Source of the DNA: CAMDBL01 sp964498125
Lineage (GTDB): Bacteria > Pseudomonadota > Alphaproteobacteria > Rhizobiales > Hyphomicrobiaceae
DNA length: 35,711 bases
Direction of reading: 5' to 3'
NCBI GenBank assembly: GCA_964498125.1
Contig: CAZCGE010000107.1
Location: forward strand, 1-35,711
The position numbers and the translations under genes are program-made. This document shows, piece after piece, positions 8,669-15,981 of this stretch. Numbering within the stretch: the stretch's first letter is position 1; each line of letters opens with the position of its first letter. The notes under the pieces were generated by a model. The model made no database searches and had not been told where the DNA came from. It was given only the letters and a program-made list of their open reading frames with translations.

Positions 8669-9272
8669 GACTAGTCTCCCAACTCGAGTGTTTGCGCTTA
8701 GCAGTTGAGCCCGACTGAGGAACCGCCCTCATGTCTGAACTGCACAGACTTTACCCGCATGGCCATTAAAGCCGAGTTAAAGTCGAGAAAATTTCAAATA
8801 ACTCGAATATAATTTTATTCATATTTCAGAAACAATGAGGATTAATACTAATTTATTTAACATATTGCCAATAAATGGTATGAATATATCGGTGAATATT
8901 AAGTTATTTTCTGTGTCACCTGAATAAATCATCATGCCGATCTCCACGCAAGTACTGTATAAACCTGATAATTACTTTTTGTATTAAAAGAAAACTCCGC
9001 GATGAAATAAGGCAGGTGCGGCGGTCCTGGCATCAAATTGCTGGTTGGACACTGTCACACTACCAGCCATGGCCTTTGCGAATACACCAGCCTGAGCCGC
9101 CGCCGGGTGCTCTGGCCCGTGCTGAGTGGCCTTGGCGCGGAACAAGGTGAAGACCCGCGGCGGCACTCATGGGGACCGACCGGCCACGAACGGTGCTGTC
9201 GTTTGCAATTCGTTCATCAATTCCTGGATTAATTGGGGGTAAGGGCACCATCCCATCGAAGGATACGATCTC
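8669..9272. promoter_or_regulatory. divergent intergenic region with AT-rich block
   Basis: A 604-base spacer between the divergent Flp pilin and CpaC N-domain genes. About 8755-8995 is strikingly AT-rich (runs such as TATAATTTTATTCATATTTC) in an otherwise GC-rich window. Such blocks often carry promoters or bind nucleoid silencers, but I could not assign a specific -35/-10 pair or operator. The 9000-9270 half returns to normal GC and contains no gene I trust. Confidence 0.45.
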
Positions 9273-9785
9273 ATGTTGCCATCCACAATTCCCTCGACCT
9301 GCGGCAAGCTTGTCAAAACGCTCATCGCCGGGGCGTTGGCCGTTACGGCCGCCCTCGCGGCGGCGCCAAGTCCGGCCAGCGCCAAGGACGTGATCGTCCG
9401 CTTTGACCAGGTGACCTTGATCAAGCTGCCCAAGCCGATATTCGAGGTGGTCATGGGCAACCCCTCGATCGCCGACGTCACGGTTCAGGGCGGCAACATG
9501 CTCGTGGTGACGGGCAAGTCGTTTGGCGTCACCAACATCATAGCGCTCGACTCCGACCGGAACATCATCCAGGACCAGCGCATCACTGTTATCCGCGATG
9601 AGGCGCGGTCTCTGGTGGTGCTGCGAGGGGCGTCTCGCTTGTCGTACAATTGTTCACCGCATTGCATTCGCACTCTGACGGTTGGCGATGACCCGCAAGC
9701 CTTCGAGGATCTTGCCAAGAACACCGAAAAGAAAATCAAGCTTGGCGATTCCACGACTGATCATGCGGCCCAATCCGCACAATAA
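9273..9785 (+). CDS. secreted pilus assembly protein N-terminal domain protein (CpaC N-domain-like)
   Basis: A 170-residue exported protein. Residues 1-37 form a signal peptide (LIAGALAVTAALAAA, cleavage near ASA before KDV). Residues about 40-115 match the T2SS/T3SS pilus-secretin N-terminal domain found at the start of CpaC/RcpA: VTLIKLPKPIFEVVMGNPSIADVTVQ is not written in full here, but its core is PIFEVVMGNPSIADV, followed by NMLVVTGKSFGVTNII. The secretin barrel itself is absent. A CxxxC pair follows (Cys127, Cys131) and recurs in stand-alone members of this family. GAAGGAT precedes the ATG. Its location opposite an Flp pilin supports a role in Tad pilus assembly or anchoring, which is inference. 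Confidence 0.85.
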   Translation: MLPSTIPSTCGKLVKTLIAGALAVTAALAAAPSPASAKDVIVRFDQVTLIKLPKPIFEVVMGNPSIADVTVQGGNMLVVTGKSFGVTNIIALDSDRNIIQDQRITVIRDEARSLVVLRGASRLSYNCSPHCIRTLTVGDDPQAFEDLAKNTEKKIKLGDSTTDHAAQSAQ

Positions 9786-9826
9786 GACAATGGCGCCGTA
9801 GCACTGTGCCGGCTGATCGGCCTGTG

Positions 9827-9884
9827 CCCTGGCCAACATGGGGCCCTGGCCAACATGGGCCCTGGCCAGCATGGGGCCATGGCC
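9827..9884. repeat. short tandem repeat, 16-17 bp unit
   Basis: Three near-identical units of CCCTGGCCAACATGGGG (one shortened by a G, one with a single A-to-G change) are followed by a partial unit CCATGGCC. They lie just after the CpaC N-domain gene. No gene is supported here. Confidence 0.75.
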
Positions 9885-10010
9885 GGCTTACGGCCGGTGG
9901 ATTGCGGCCCGCGAAGCAGAGTTCGCAGAAGTGTATTTCGAGTTTTTGCGATAACCTCTGCTGAAACAAAACGCTCTGGCGGGCACAGTGCGCCGTGCCC
10001 GCCGATAGGC

Positions 10011-10290
10011 GTTGCTCAGAAGAAGTCGAAGCTGTTGATCCCGACCGTGGCATTGGCATTGGCATTGACGAGCCCATCAGCACCAGCTCGCCTGCATCAA
10101 TTTCTGCCGTACCGCCCGCGGCTTGGATCCACTGATAGAGCACGAAGGCGTTGCCGCCGACGTCGGTATCGTTGAGGACCAGCTGCGCATTCTCGCCGAC
10201 GGCGGCGCCGGTGATGTTGAACTCGACGTTGAAGGCCGCTGCAACAGTCGACAGGTTGAAGAAGTCCACCGCAAGCACGCTTCGCCACCC
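10011..10290 (-). pseudogene. probable frameshifted C-terminal coding fragment
   Basis: On the minus strand one frame reads AVDFFNLSTVAAAFNVEF, then ITGAAVGENAQLVLNDTDVG and GGTAEIDAGELVLMG. The adjacent frame then continues LVNANANATVGINSFDFF before a stop. A single missing base near 10069-10075 would join them. The upstream part has no start codon or ribosome site, so only a C-terminal piece seems to survive. The composition (Asn/Asp/Gly/Ala, beta-rich) resembles C-termini of secreted surface proteins, but I do not recognise the family. A sequencing error instead of a real frameshift is possible. Confidence 0.35.
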
Positions 10291-10804
10291 GCGGCACTCC
10301 CCGTTCTGACAAAAAGGTCACGCGATAAATCGTTGATTCGGTCTCATTTTTAACGCATTGGAATGAGGTCGTGCGTGAACGCCCTATCGCGGCGGTCCAA
10401 GCTCAGACTTCGGCTGGTGCACTGACCAGAACCTTCGATCTGAAGAAAAAACACCAAGACTTCGCGTCCCGTTTCTGGACACGTCCTCCCGTGCCCACAA
10501 GGGTCCGAGGTCTAAGCGGTGGCGGTACCTAGCGGCGGCTACGGCCTGTGACAAAGGTACCGGTTGTTGCTGCGGCGCGGTGGCTCGCTGCGATGGGAAT
10601 GAACTCGCAAAATGCCCGCACAACGGGACAATTACCGTCTAGTGCCGCAACGATTTTGAGAAACATTCAGCGTGGTGCGCGCACAGATATTGGTATGCGC
10701 GGCGCGCATTCCCCCCAAGCTGTATTGACAATATCACGCCGTGCGCCTGGTGCACTCGGTTCGTGAGCAGATCGTCTTTGTGCGGCAGAACCGTGACCGT
10801 TGCG

Positions 10805-10888
10805 TCACTCCTCGAAAGCCCGCACCATGACGAACAGTCCACCAACGATCGTGATCGTCGCATAGGTGTAGCTGAGCATTTCGATCAT
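10805..10888 (-). CDS. 27-residue single-pass membrane microprotein
   Basis: A short ORF beginning MIEMLSYTYATITIVGG, with a hydrophobic stretch ATITIVGGLFVMV (about 10-22) and a charged end RAFEE. GAGGAGT sits 5-10 bases before the ATG, one of the best ribosome binding sites in the region, which is why I call it. It resembles the single-helix regulatory microproteins of membrane complexes in general form only; no family is recognised. No partner gene is adjacent: it stands alone in a 1.7-kb stretch between the CpaC N-domain gene and the subtilase. Confidence 0.55.
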   Translation of the reverse strand: MIEMLSYTYATITIVGGLFVMVRAFEE

Positions 10889-11493
10889 TTTCACTCCTCA
10901 CTGGCGACGCGAGCGCCAATACGCAGGTCGACCGAGCATGCTGACTGAACATCTTGTAATGAGGTGGGCCGGACCTGAGGAGGCCCGACCCACCCAATGA
11001 CGTCCCGTCGACGATACGCAGTCAATAACCGAGACGTTGAGCGCCGTCTGGACCAACGCGGGGACATGGGAACCAGACAACGCACTCAAACGAACAACGT
11101 GCCGCCAGCTAAATTATTCCACCGCGTGGCATTTTTGCGCCGCTCCTGCAGGGGTTGGCCGAATTCAGCGGTCGCCACGCCGCCGCGAAATGCCATGGGA
11201 GTGATAGCGCGGCGGGGCTCGGGCTGGCGCCGGACTGGTGCAGGCGCATGCTTTTGAACAGTGCGAACATTATGACTGCACAAAAGTGTGTTAAACTATA
11301 TTTCTACTGCACAAATTGACTTGATCCCGCCGCAATTTCGGCCTTCCTTTGACACGCGAGCCGCTGCACTCGGCGGCCTTGTGTAAATGTCAGGCGACCG
11401 CGTGAAAAAAGTACTCTGAGCTTCAGCAAATCCTGGCAAGTCGCGTCGCGATGGGGTAAGCTCAGTCGTTGCTACGGGAAGGGGTCGGTTTTC
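10889..11493. promoter_or_regulatory. intergenic region upstream of subtilase
   Basis: No gene is supported. It contains a GC hairpin at 10963-10994 (GGTGGGCCGG against CCGACCCACC, one mismatch). It also holds a locally AT-rich segment at 11265-11320 with a direct repeat ACTGCACAAA at 11275-11284 and 11306-11315, spaced 31 bases (about three helical turns). This could be an operator or promoter region for the protease gene, but that is unproven. Confidence 0.35.
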
Positions 11494-13425
11494 ATGCCGA
11501 TGGGGCTGCATTCGCGGGGTTCTGGCCGCAGGTCGCGCGGGTTGGCGTGGCGCGCGCCGTCGGTCTGCGCGCGTGCGGGCCTTCTCGGCGGATCGTTGCT
11601 GGTCGGCGCGGCGACCCTGGGCGCCCTCTGGGATGTGGCCACTTCCGGCGGATGGATGGCTTCCGCCAATGCCCACTCGACAAACAGCGGCAGCGGCAGC
11701 ACCAGTAGTGGTAGCGGCAGTTCTGGTGGTGTCAGCACCGGCAGCGGGACATCCAGCACCACTAGCACCACCTACAAGAGCGACGGCGGCAGCACATCCG
11801 GGTCGGGCAACTCAGGCAGCGGCAGCTTTTCCAGCGGCAGCAGCGCCGGCGGTAGGGGCTCCGAACGGACAAGCGATGGCGAAGGCCTGGCGAAGAAAGA
11901 AGCGTCCGAGCTTGCGAAATTGCTCGACGACGATGAGCCACAAAGCAAGTTGAAGCGCGATAAATCCGGCATCGGGACGGACCAGAAGAGCGGCGGTGGC
12001 GCCAGCAGCCAGAAGAGCAAGCCGCCGGAGACTCTTGAGCAACTGCTGAAGTCCAAGACTGGCTCCCCCACCGCTGGGCAGCCTGCGGCCAATCAGAAAA
12101 CAGTCAAGCCGCTGCCAGTTACGCCACCAAATAAGTTACTGCCAGCAAGCGCCGGGCGCGGCATCGCACCGGAGCAGATCGGCAACCAGACTCACGCGCC
12201 AAACGAAGTGCTCGCCGTCAATCTCAGTGACGGTGGGCTGCATCGAGCGCGGGCGCTGGGTTTTGAGGTGAAGCAGCAGGTCTCGCTGTTGCAGTTTGGG
12301 TTAACCCTGACGCAGTTGCTTGCGCCGCCGGGCACGGACGCAGCGCAGGCGGGCGCGATGCTGGCAAGCAAATTGCCGGCTGATCAGTTCGCTTTGAACA
12401 GCATCTACCGCATCTACAAGCCCGCGAACAAAAGCGCGGCGCGGGAAACCCAGCGCACCGCGCCGGCGGCCCGTCCTGGCTTCGCCGCGCCCTGCAGGGA
12501 CGATCACTGCGCCGGCCGTGAGCTGATCGGCTGGAAGGACAGTCTGGCAAATTGCAGTCAGAACCTGCGCATTGGCATGATCGATACCGGCGTCGATCAT
12601 GAGCACCCCGCCTTCGCGTCGGCCAAACTGAACCCGAAGAGCTTCATCCCCGAGGGCGGCACCCCGGCGCCGACCTGGCACGGCACGGGCGTTCTGGCGC
12701 TGATGGCCGGCGATCCGCACGGCGGCACGCCCGGTCTGGTCCCGAAGGCTGATTTCTATGTCGCCGGCATTTTCTTCAGTGACGGTGCCGGCGATTTCGC
12801 GACGGATACGGTCAGTCTGCTCAAGGCCCTGCATTGGATCAGCGAGTCCAAAGTCAAGCTGGTGAATATGAGTTTCTCTGGGCCAAGAGACGAGCTGGTC
12901 GAGCGAGAAATCGCGAGGATGAGTGACAAAGGCGTGGTCTTTGTGGCGGCAGCGGGCAATGAAGGCCCGACCGCGCCCCCGAGCTATCCGGCCGCCTACA
13001 AGCAGGTGGTTGCCGTGACGGCGGTGAACAAGGATCGGCGGAATTATCCTCAGGCCAATCGCGGCGACCACGTCGATGTCGCGGCACCGGGCGTGGACGT
13101 CTGGACGGCGGTGCCGGGCCAGAAGGAAGGCTACTATTCCGGCACGTCGTTTGCGGCGCCTTATGTGACCTCGGCCCTGGCGTCCATCTATGACGGTAGG
13201 GCCGGTACCGCCAAGCAAGACCTGCTCGGGCGGCTCGAGATTGCTGATCTGGGCCCACCCGGCCATGACCCGATTTATGGCCGCGGATTGTTGACGGCGC
13301 CCAGCGCTTGCCGTGGGGCGCCAGTGCCGGCCACTGCTGGCGTAACGCCGCCCAATAGCTGGCAGACCAGCGTCATGGGTGTCGGCGCGCGATCCTCGTC
13401 GACGATCCCAGCCGGCTTCAGATAA
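11494..13425 (+). CDS. secreted subtilisin-like serine protease (peptidase S8)
   Basis: A 643-residue S8 protease. The triad is intact: Asp364 in GMIDTGVD, His396 in WHGTGV, Ser552 in SGTSFAAP, with the oxyanion Asn489 in AAAGNEG. Residues 1-60 are a basic N-terminus plus hydrophobic segment (AGLLGGSLLVGAATLGAL), a likely signal or anchor. Residues 61-125 are a Ser/Gly/Thr-rich low-complexity linker, and 126-235 a charged, Lys/Pro-rich stretch. Residues about 236-310 look like an inhibitor-type propeptide (EVLAVNLSDGGLHRARALGF through SIYRIY). The C-terminus ends just after the domain (YGRGLL). AAGGGG precedes the ATG. It lies between pilin-related genes and an ECF sigma/anti-sigma pair, so sigma control is plausible but not shown. 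Confidence 0.9.
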   Translation: MPMGLHSRGSGRRSRGLAWRAPSVCARAGLLGGSLLVGAATLGALWDVATSGGWMASANAHSTNSGSGSTSSGSGSSGGVSTGSGTSSTTSTTYKSDGGSTSGSGNSGSGSFSSGSSAGGRGSERTSDGEGLAKKEASELAKLLDDDEPQSKLKRDKSGIGTDQKSGGGASSQKSKPPETLEQLLKSKTGSPTAGQPAANQKTVKPLPVTPPNKLLPASAGRGIAPEQIGNQTHAPNEVLAVNLSDGGLHRARALGFEVKQQVSLLQFGLTLTQLLAPPGTDAAQAGAMLASKLPADQFALNSIYRIYKPANKSAARETQRTAPAARPGFAAPCRDDHCAGRELIGWKDSLANCSQNLRIGMIDTGVDHEHPAFASAKLNPKSFIPEGGTPAPTWHGTGVLALMAGDPHGGTPGLVPKADFYVAGIFFSDGAGDFATDTVSLLKALHWISESKVKLVNMSFSGPRDELVEREIARMSDKGVVFVAAAGNEGPTAPPSYPAAYKQVVAVTAVNKDRRNYPQANRGDHVDVAAPGVDVWTAVPGQKEGYYSGTSFAAPYVTSALASIYDGRAGTAKQDLLGRLEIADLGPPGHDPIYGRGLLTAPSACRGAPVPATAGVTPPNSWQTSVMGVGARSSSTIPAGFR

Positions 13426-13557
13426 GAGCGCGCGGCCCTCGTCGGATCAGCACTCTGGTATGATCTTGCCGTCTGCCTAGGTCCTTGGCAGGGCGACCCT
13501 TCGCAATGCGTGCGGAAACACCGTTTTCCGCCCGGCGGCGCCGGGCGTGCGAAGCAG

Positions 13558-13620
13558 CCGGGATCTTCCCCGGTCGCCGTTGGATCGCCGTCATGAGTCT
13601 GCACCGGGTGAAGATCCCGG
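13558..13620. other. long GC-rich inverted repeat (hairpin)
   Basis: The left arm CCGGGATCTTCCCCGGT (13558-13574) pairs with 13603-13620, ACCGGG-T-GAAGATCCCGG. This gives 17 base pairs with one bulged T and a 28-base loop. There is no T-run, so it is not a classical terminator. Confidence 0.65.
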
Positions 13621-13772
13621 ATAACCTCGCCGCTCCATCGCGCGCATCAGTCAGCGCCTCGCACGGCGCGGTTTCCGGGAAGGCGGGTGGAGGAGTTCAG
13701 GGACGGTTGGGGAGGGATGGCGCTTCTCCACTTCCTTCGCTTTCCCGGCACAAGCGCAAGCATTGACGTGCG

Positions 13773-13805
13773 AAAAAACCCTCGAACGCGCGTGGCGTTC
13801 GAGGG
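13773..13805 (-). terminator. intrinsic terminator of the sigma/anti-sigma operon
   Basis: Read on the minus strand, an 11-bp perfect stem CCCTCGAACGC/GCGTTCGAGGG with a 5-base loop is followed by TTTTTT. It lies about 40 bases after the anti-sigma stop, a textbook rho-independent terminator. Confidence 0.9.
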
Positions 13806-13847
13806 GCAAAGACCGTTGGCCGGATGCGGCGCTCTAAGTCGGCTTTA

Positions 13848-14672
13848 CTATGGGCGCCACTGCCGGTTGATCAGCGCGGCCTCTTCGGCGGCACCGAATG
13901 CATCGCCTTCCATCAGGCGATCAACCATGGCGGCCACCGTGGCGTTGGCGTCACCGGCGGGGACGATGCGCTCACCGGCGCTCGCGCGGCCAGCCACCGG
14001 CGTATGCATCTGCACCCGCCAGTTGCCGCCCTCATCGCGGCAGCCAATTCCGGCGTAATGGGTGCCGTCCTGCACCTTCAGCTCGTATTGCCGGCAGAAT
14101 CCTTGGCTCTGGCTCTTGAACGTCAGCCGTGTCCTGATCGTCGCCGCGGCTTCGCCGGTGCCGTTCGATACGACTGGCGTGCCGCTGCCAGCCGACTCCA
14201 GGGCCCGGCGCAGCGCACCTTGGGCCAGGATGACGCCGTTGCTGACGACGGTATTCTGCGCCAGCTCCGCGCCTGGTGAGCGACTACCGGTGCTTTGCAG
14301 AGCCCAGCCAACGCCTGCTCCAACCAGCAGGACCATCGAATAAGCCAGCGCCATCGACGGACGCGGCAACAGCGACGCCATGGCAAGTCGCACTTTATCC
14401 GCCAGAGTGACGTGCAACTTGGCCATTGGACGCTTGGTCGTGCCAGTTGAATGGCCATATCTCTCGATCAGATCGATGAAGTGCCGCGGTACCGGCTCAT
14501 CCATCGGCTTGCGGAAATGTCCAGCCAGGCACGTGCCTGTTGCCGCGAACACTTCGAAACGGGCGCGCACGGCTGGCTCGCTGGCGAGTGTTGCCTCGAT
14601 CCGGGCACTCTCGTCCCTGTCGAGCTGGCCATCTGCATAGGCCATCAGCATTTCATTTGATATTGCGACCAC
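13848..14672 (-). CDS. anti-sigma factor, membrane-bound
   Basis: A 274-residue protein. An N-terminal cytoplasmic anti-sigma domain (ISNEMLMAYADGQLD, then a helix ending RARFEVF) is followed by a transmembrane helix near residues 105-127 (MALAYSMVLLVGAGVGWAL). The rest is a periplasmic region with two cysteines (Cys in GFCRQYEL and GIGCRDEGG). Such proteins hold their ECF sigma factor at the membrane until a signal releases it. GTG at 14672 is chosen because GAGAGG lies just upstream and the domain starts at once. This gives a 20-base overlap with the sigma gene, implying coupled translation. An ATG at 14651, just after the sigma stop, is the alternative. Confidence 0.85.
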   Translation of the reverse strand: MVAISNEMLMAYADGQLDRDESARIEATLASEPAVRARFEVFAATGTCLAGHFRKPMDEPVPRHFIDLIERYGHSTGTTKRPMAKLHVTLADKVRLAMASLLPRPSMALAYSMVLLVGAGVGWALQSTGSRSPGAELAQNTVVSNGVILAQGALRRALESAGSGTPVVSNGTGEAAATIRTRLTFKSQSQGFCRQYELKVQDGTHYAGIGCRDEGGNWRVQMHTPVAGRASAGERIVPAGDANATVAAMVDRLMEGDAFGAAEEAALINRQWRP

Positions 14673-15198
14673 GGGGCCTCTCCAACTCAACGATTTCCGC
14701 GCTCGGCGCTTCGCCATAGGTGGCGATGTACAGTGCACGTCGCGCGCGAGCCAACCGACTCATAATAGTGCCGACTGGTACATCCAATATCTCCGCGGCT
14801 TGCTTGTAGGAAAGTCCATCAATGCACACCAGCGCGATCAGGACCCTTTGATCTGGCGGGAGCTTGGTGATCGCCTCGGAGACTTCGCTCAACGCGAGCC
14901 TGCTCTCCGTTACGTTGCGACCGTCGTCACCCGCTAAATCCTGTGCCGTATCGATATCTACGATTTCTCCCCTAACCTTCAGTGCCCGGATGCGGTCGAA
15001 CCAAATGTTCTGCGCTATTCTGTACATCCAGCTATCAAGGCGGGTTCCTTGCTCCCACTGATCAAGCCGCGACAGCGCCCTCACGCACGTTTCCTGAACT
15101 AAGTCGTCGCCACGGTCCATGTCGCCGGTCAACGCGAACGCAAACCGCCGCAGGCGTGGTAACAACTCAACGATCTGGTACCCTACGTCATCCGTCAC
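14653..15198 (-). CDS. ECF-type RNA polymerase sigma factor
   Basis: A 181-residue ECF (group 4) sigma factor. Region 2 shows RLRRFAFALTGDMDRGDDLVQETCVRAL and the WMYRIAQNIWFDRIR helix, listed here as landmarks. Region 4 shows LPPDQRVLIALVCIDGLSYK and the helix-turn-helix AEILDVPVGTIMSRLARARR, which reads the -35 element. No long C-terminal extension is present. It is the first gene of a two-gene operon with its anti-sigma factor. A matching promoter lies 60-90 bases upstream, suggesting autoregulation. The regulon cannot be read from this window. Confidence 0.93.
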   Translation of the reverse strand: MTDDVGYQIVELLPRLRRFAFALTGDMDRGDDLVQETCVRALSRLDQWEQGTRLDSWMYRIAQNIWFDRIRALKVRGEIVDIDTAQDLAGDDGRNVTESRLALSEVSEAITKLPPDQRVLIALVCIDGLSYKQAAEILDVPVGTIMSRLARARRALYIATYGEAPSAEIVELERPRGRNIK

Positions 15199-15258
15199 GT
15201 GGATGCCCTTCGTCTATGAATGAGAACGTGCCAGGACCGATCTTAGTCCAGCCACAAT

Positions 15259-15285
15259 CTAAACTTCCAGAGGATGCCGAGTTCC
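15259..15285 (-). promoter_or_regulatory. ECF-type promoter upstream of the sigma gene
   Basis: On the minus strand GGAAC (15285-15281) is followed by exactly 16 bases and then GTT (15264-15262). This matches the GGAAC-N16/17-cGTT pattern typical of alphaproteobacterial ECF promoters. It lies about 60 bases before the sigma ATG, consistent with autoregulation. Confidence 0.55.
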
Positions 15286-15598
15286 CACGCTCAAAGTGTA
15301 TCAATTCAGCACCATCTGGCTTCGCCCACGCTCGTGCGCGCGCCTGCCAAAATAGGTCTGCCAGAACTCGAGCCAATATATAAGAGGCAAAATAATATTT
15401 TGGCTTATGGGGAATAAGGGGCGACTTGACCCGTTGTCGTATCAAGCTGGGGGGCAAGAAGATCAGGCCTCAGACACCTGATCTCCAGCATGTCGGCTTG
15501 GTATACTGGTTGGTACGTTTTCGTACCGTGCTCTTGCGTTCTTCGGGGCTCCCCGCACCGAAAGAATGAGTAAGGCCCAGGAATGCCGCGCGCCGGCC

Positions 15599-15643
15599 TA
15601 AGGCAAGACGAGAGTGTCCCGCACCACTCTCGTCTTGCCCTTA
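15599..15643. other. very strong isolated hairpin
   Basis: A perfect 15-bp stem GGCAAGACGAGAGTG / CACTCTCGTCTTGCC with an 8-base loop extends by three pairs (TAA/TTA) past a bulged C. There is no following T-run and no adjacent gene end. Confidence 0.75.
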
Positions 15644-15981
15644 CTGCGTTCTGGGCACGCCATCGCGACCCATTGAACAGTGATCGGCCAATCTCGCCGT
15701 CGGCCAGTCTCTCTATCAGCGGGTCTCGCCTTCGCGCCCTCGATAGCGATCGAGTTTAAAGCCGTAGCCCGCGGTCTGTTGCTGCTGCGTATCGGCATGG
15801 CGCCAACTGCTTTCCCCTCGCCCCGAGCTGTGATTGAGCCGCGCTCAGGCGGACATCGGTTTTGCCGCTGTACTGCGTTCGAGCAAAAGCGCTAAGATGT
15901 CGACGGCGAAGTCGCGGCGCGGCACTACAGGCCTCGTGTCGTGTGGCCTGCATGCGCCGGCGGCCGGCAAGGCAAAGTCCT

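Larger units (their letters stand above)
13426..13847. other. intergenic region with long hairpins
   Basis: No gene is supported; a 93-residue ORF at 13485-13766 is Arg/Ser-rich with no family match. It holds a perfect 8-bp hairpin CGCCCGGC/GCCGGGCG (13529-13547) and the long hairpin listed separately at 13558-13620. The sigma-operon terminator lies at 13773-13805. Confidence 0.4.
15199..15981. other. intergenic region between sigma gene and TRAP permease
   Basis: A 783-base spacer between divergent genes with no supported ORF. It contains the ECF-type promoter (15259-15285), an AT-rich palindrome CAAAAT-AAT-ATTTTG at 15388-15402, and a very strong hairpin at 15599-15643. No convincing promoter for the TRAP gene was identified. 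Confidence 0.5.

Noticed and set aside
8984..9166. 60-residue minus-strand ORF in the pilin spacer
   Set aside because: GTG start without a good ribosome site and no recognisable family; likely chance.
10725..10760. TTGACA as a -35 promoter element
   Set aside because: No plausible -10 at 16-19 bases and no gene in the right position downstream.
13485..13766. 93-residue plus-strand ORF after the protease
   Set aside because: Arg/Ser-rich, crosses strong hairpins, no start signal or homology recognised.
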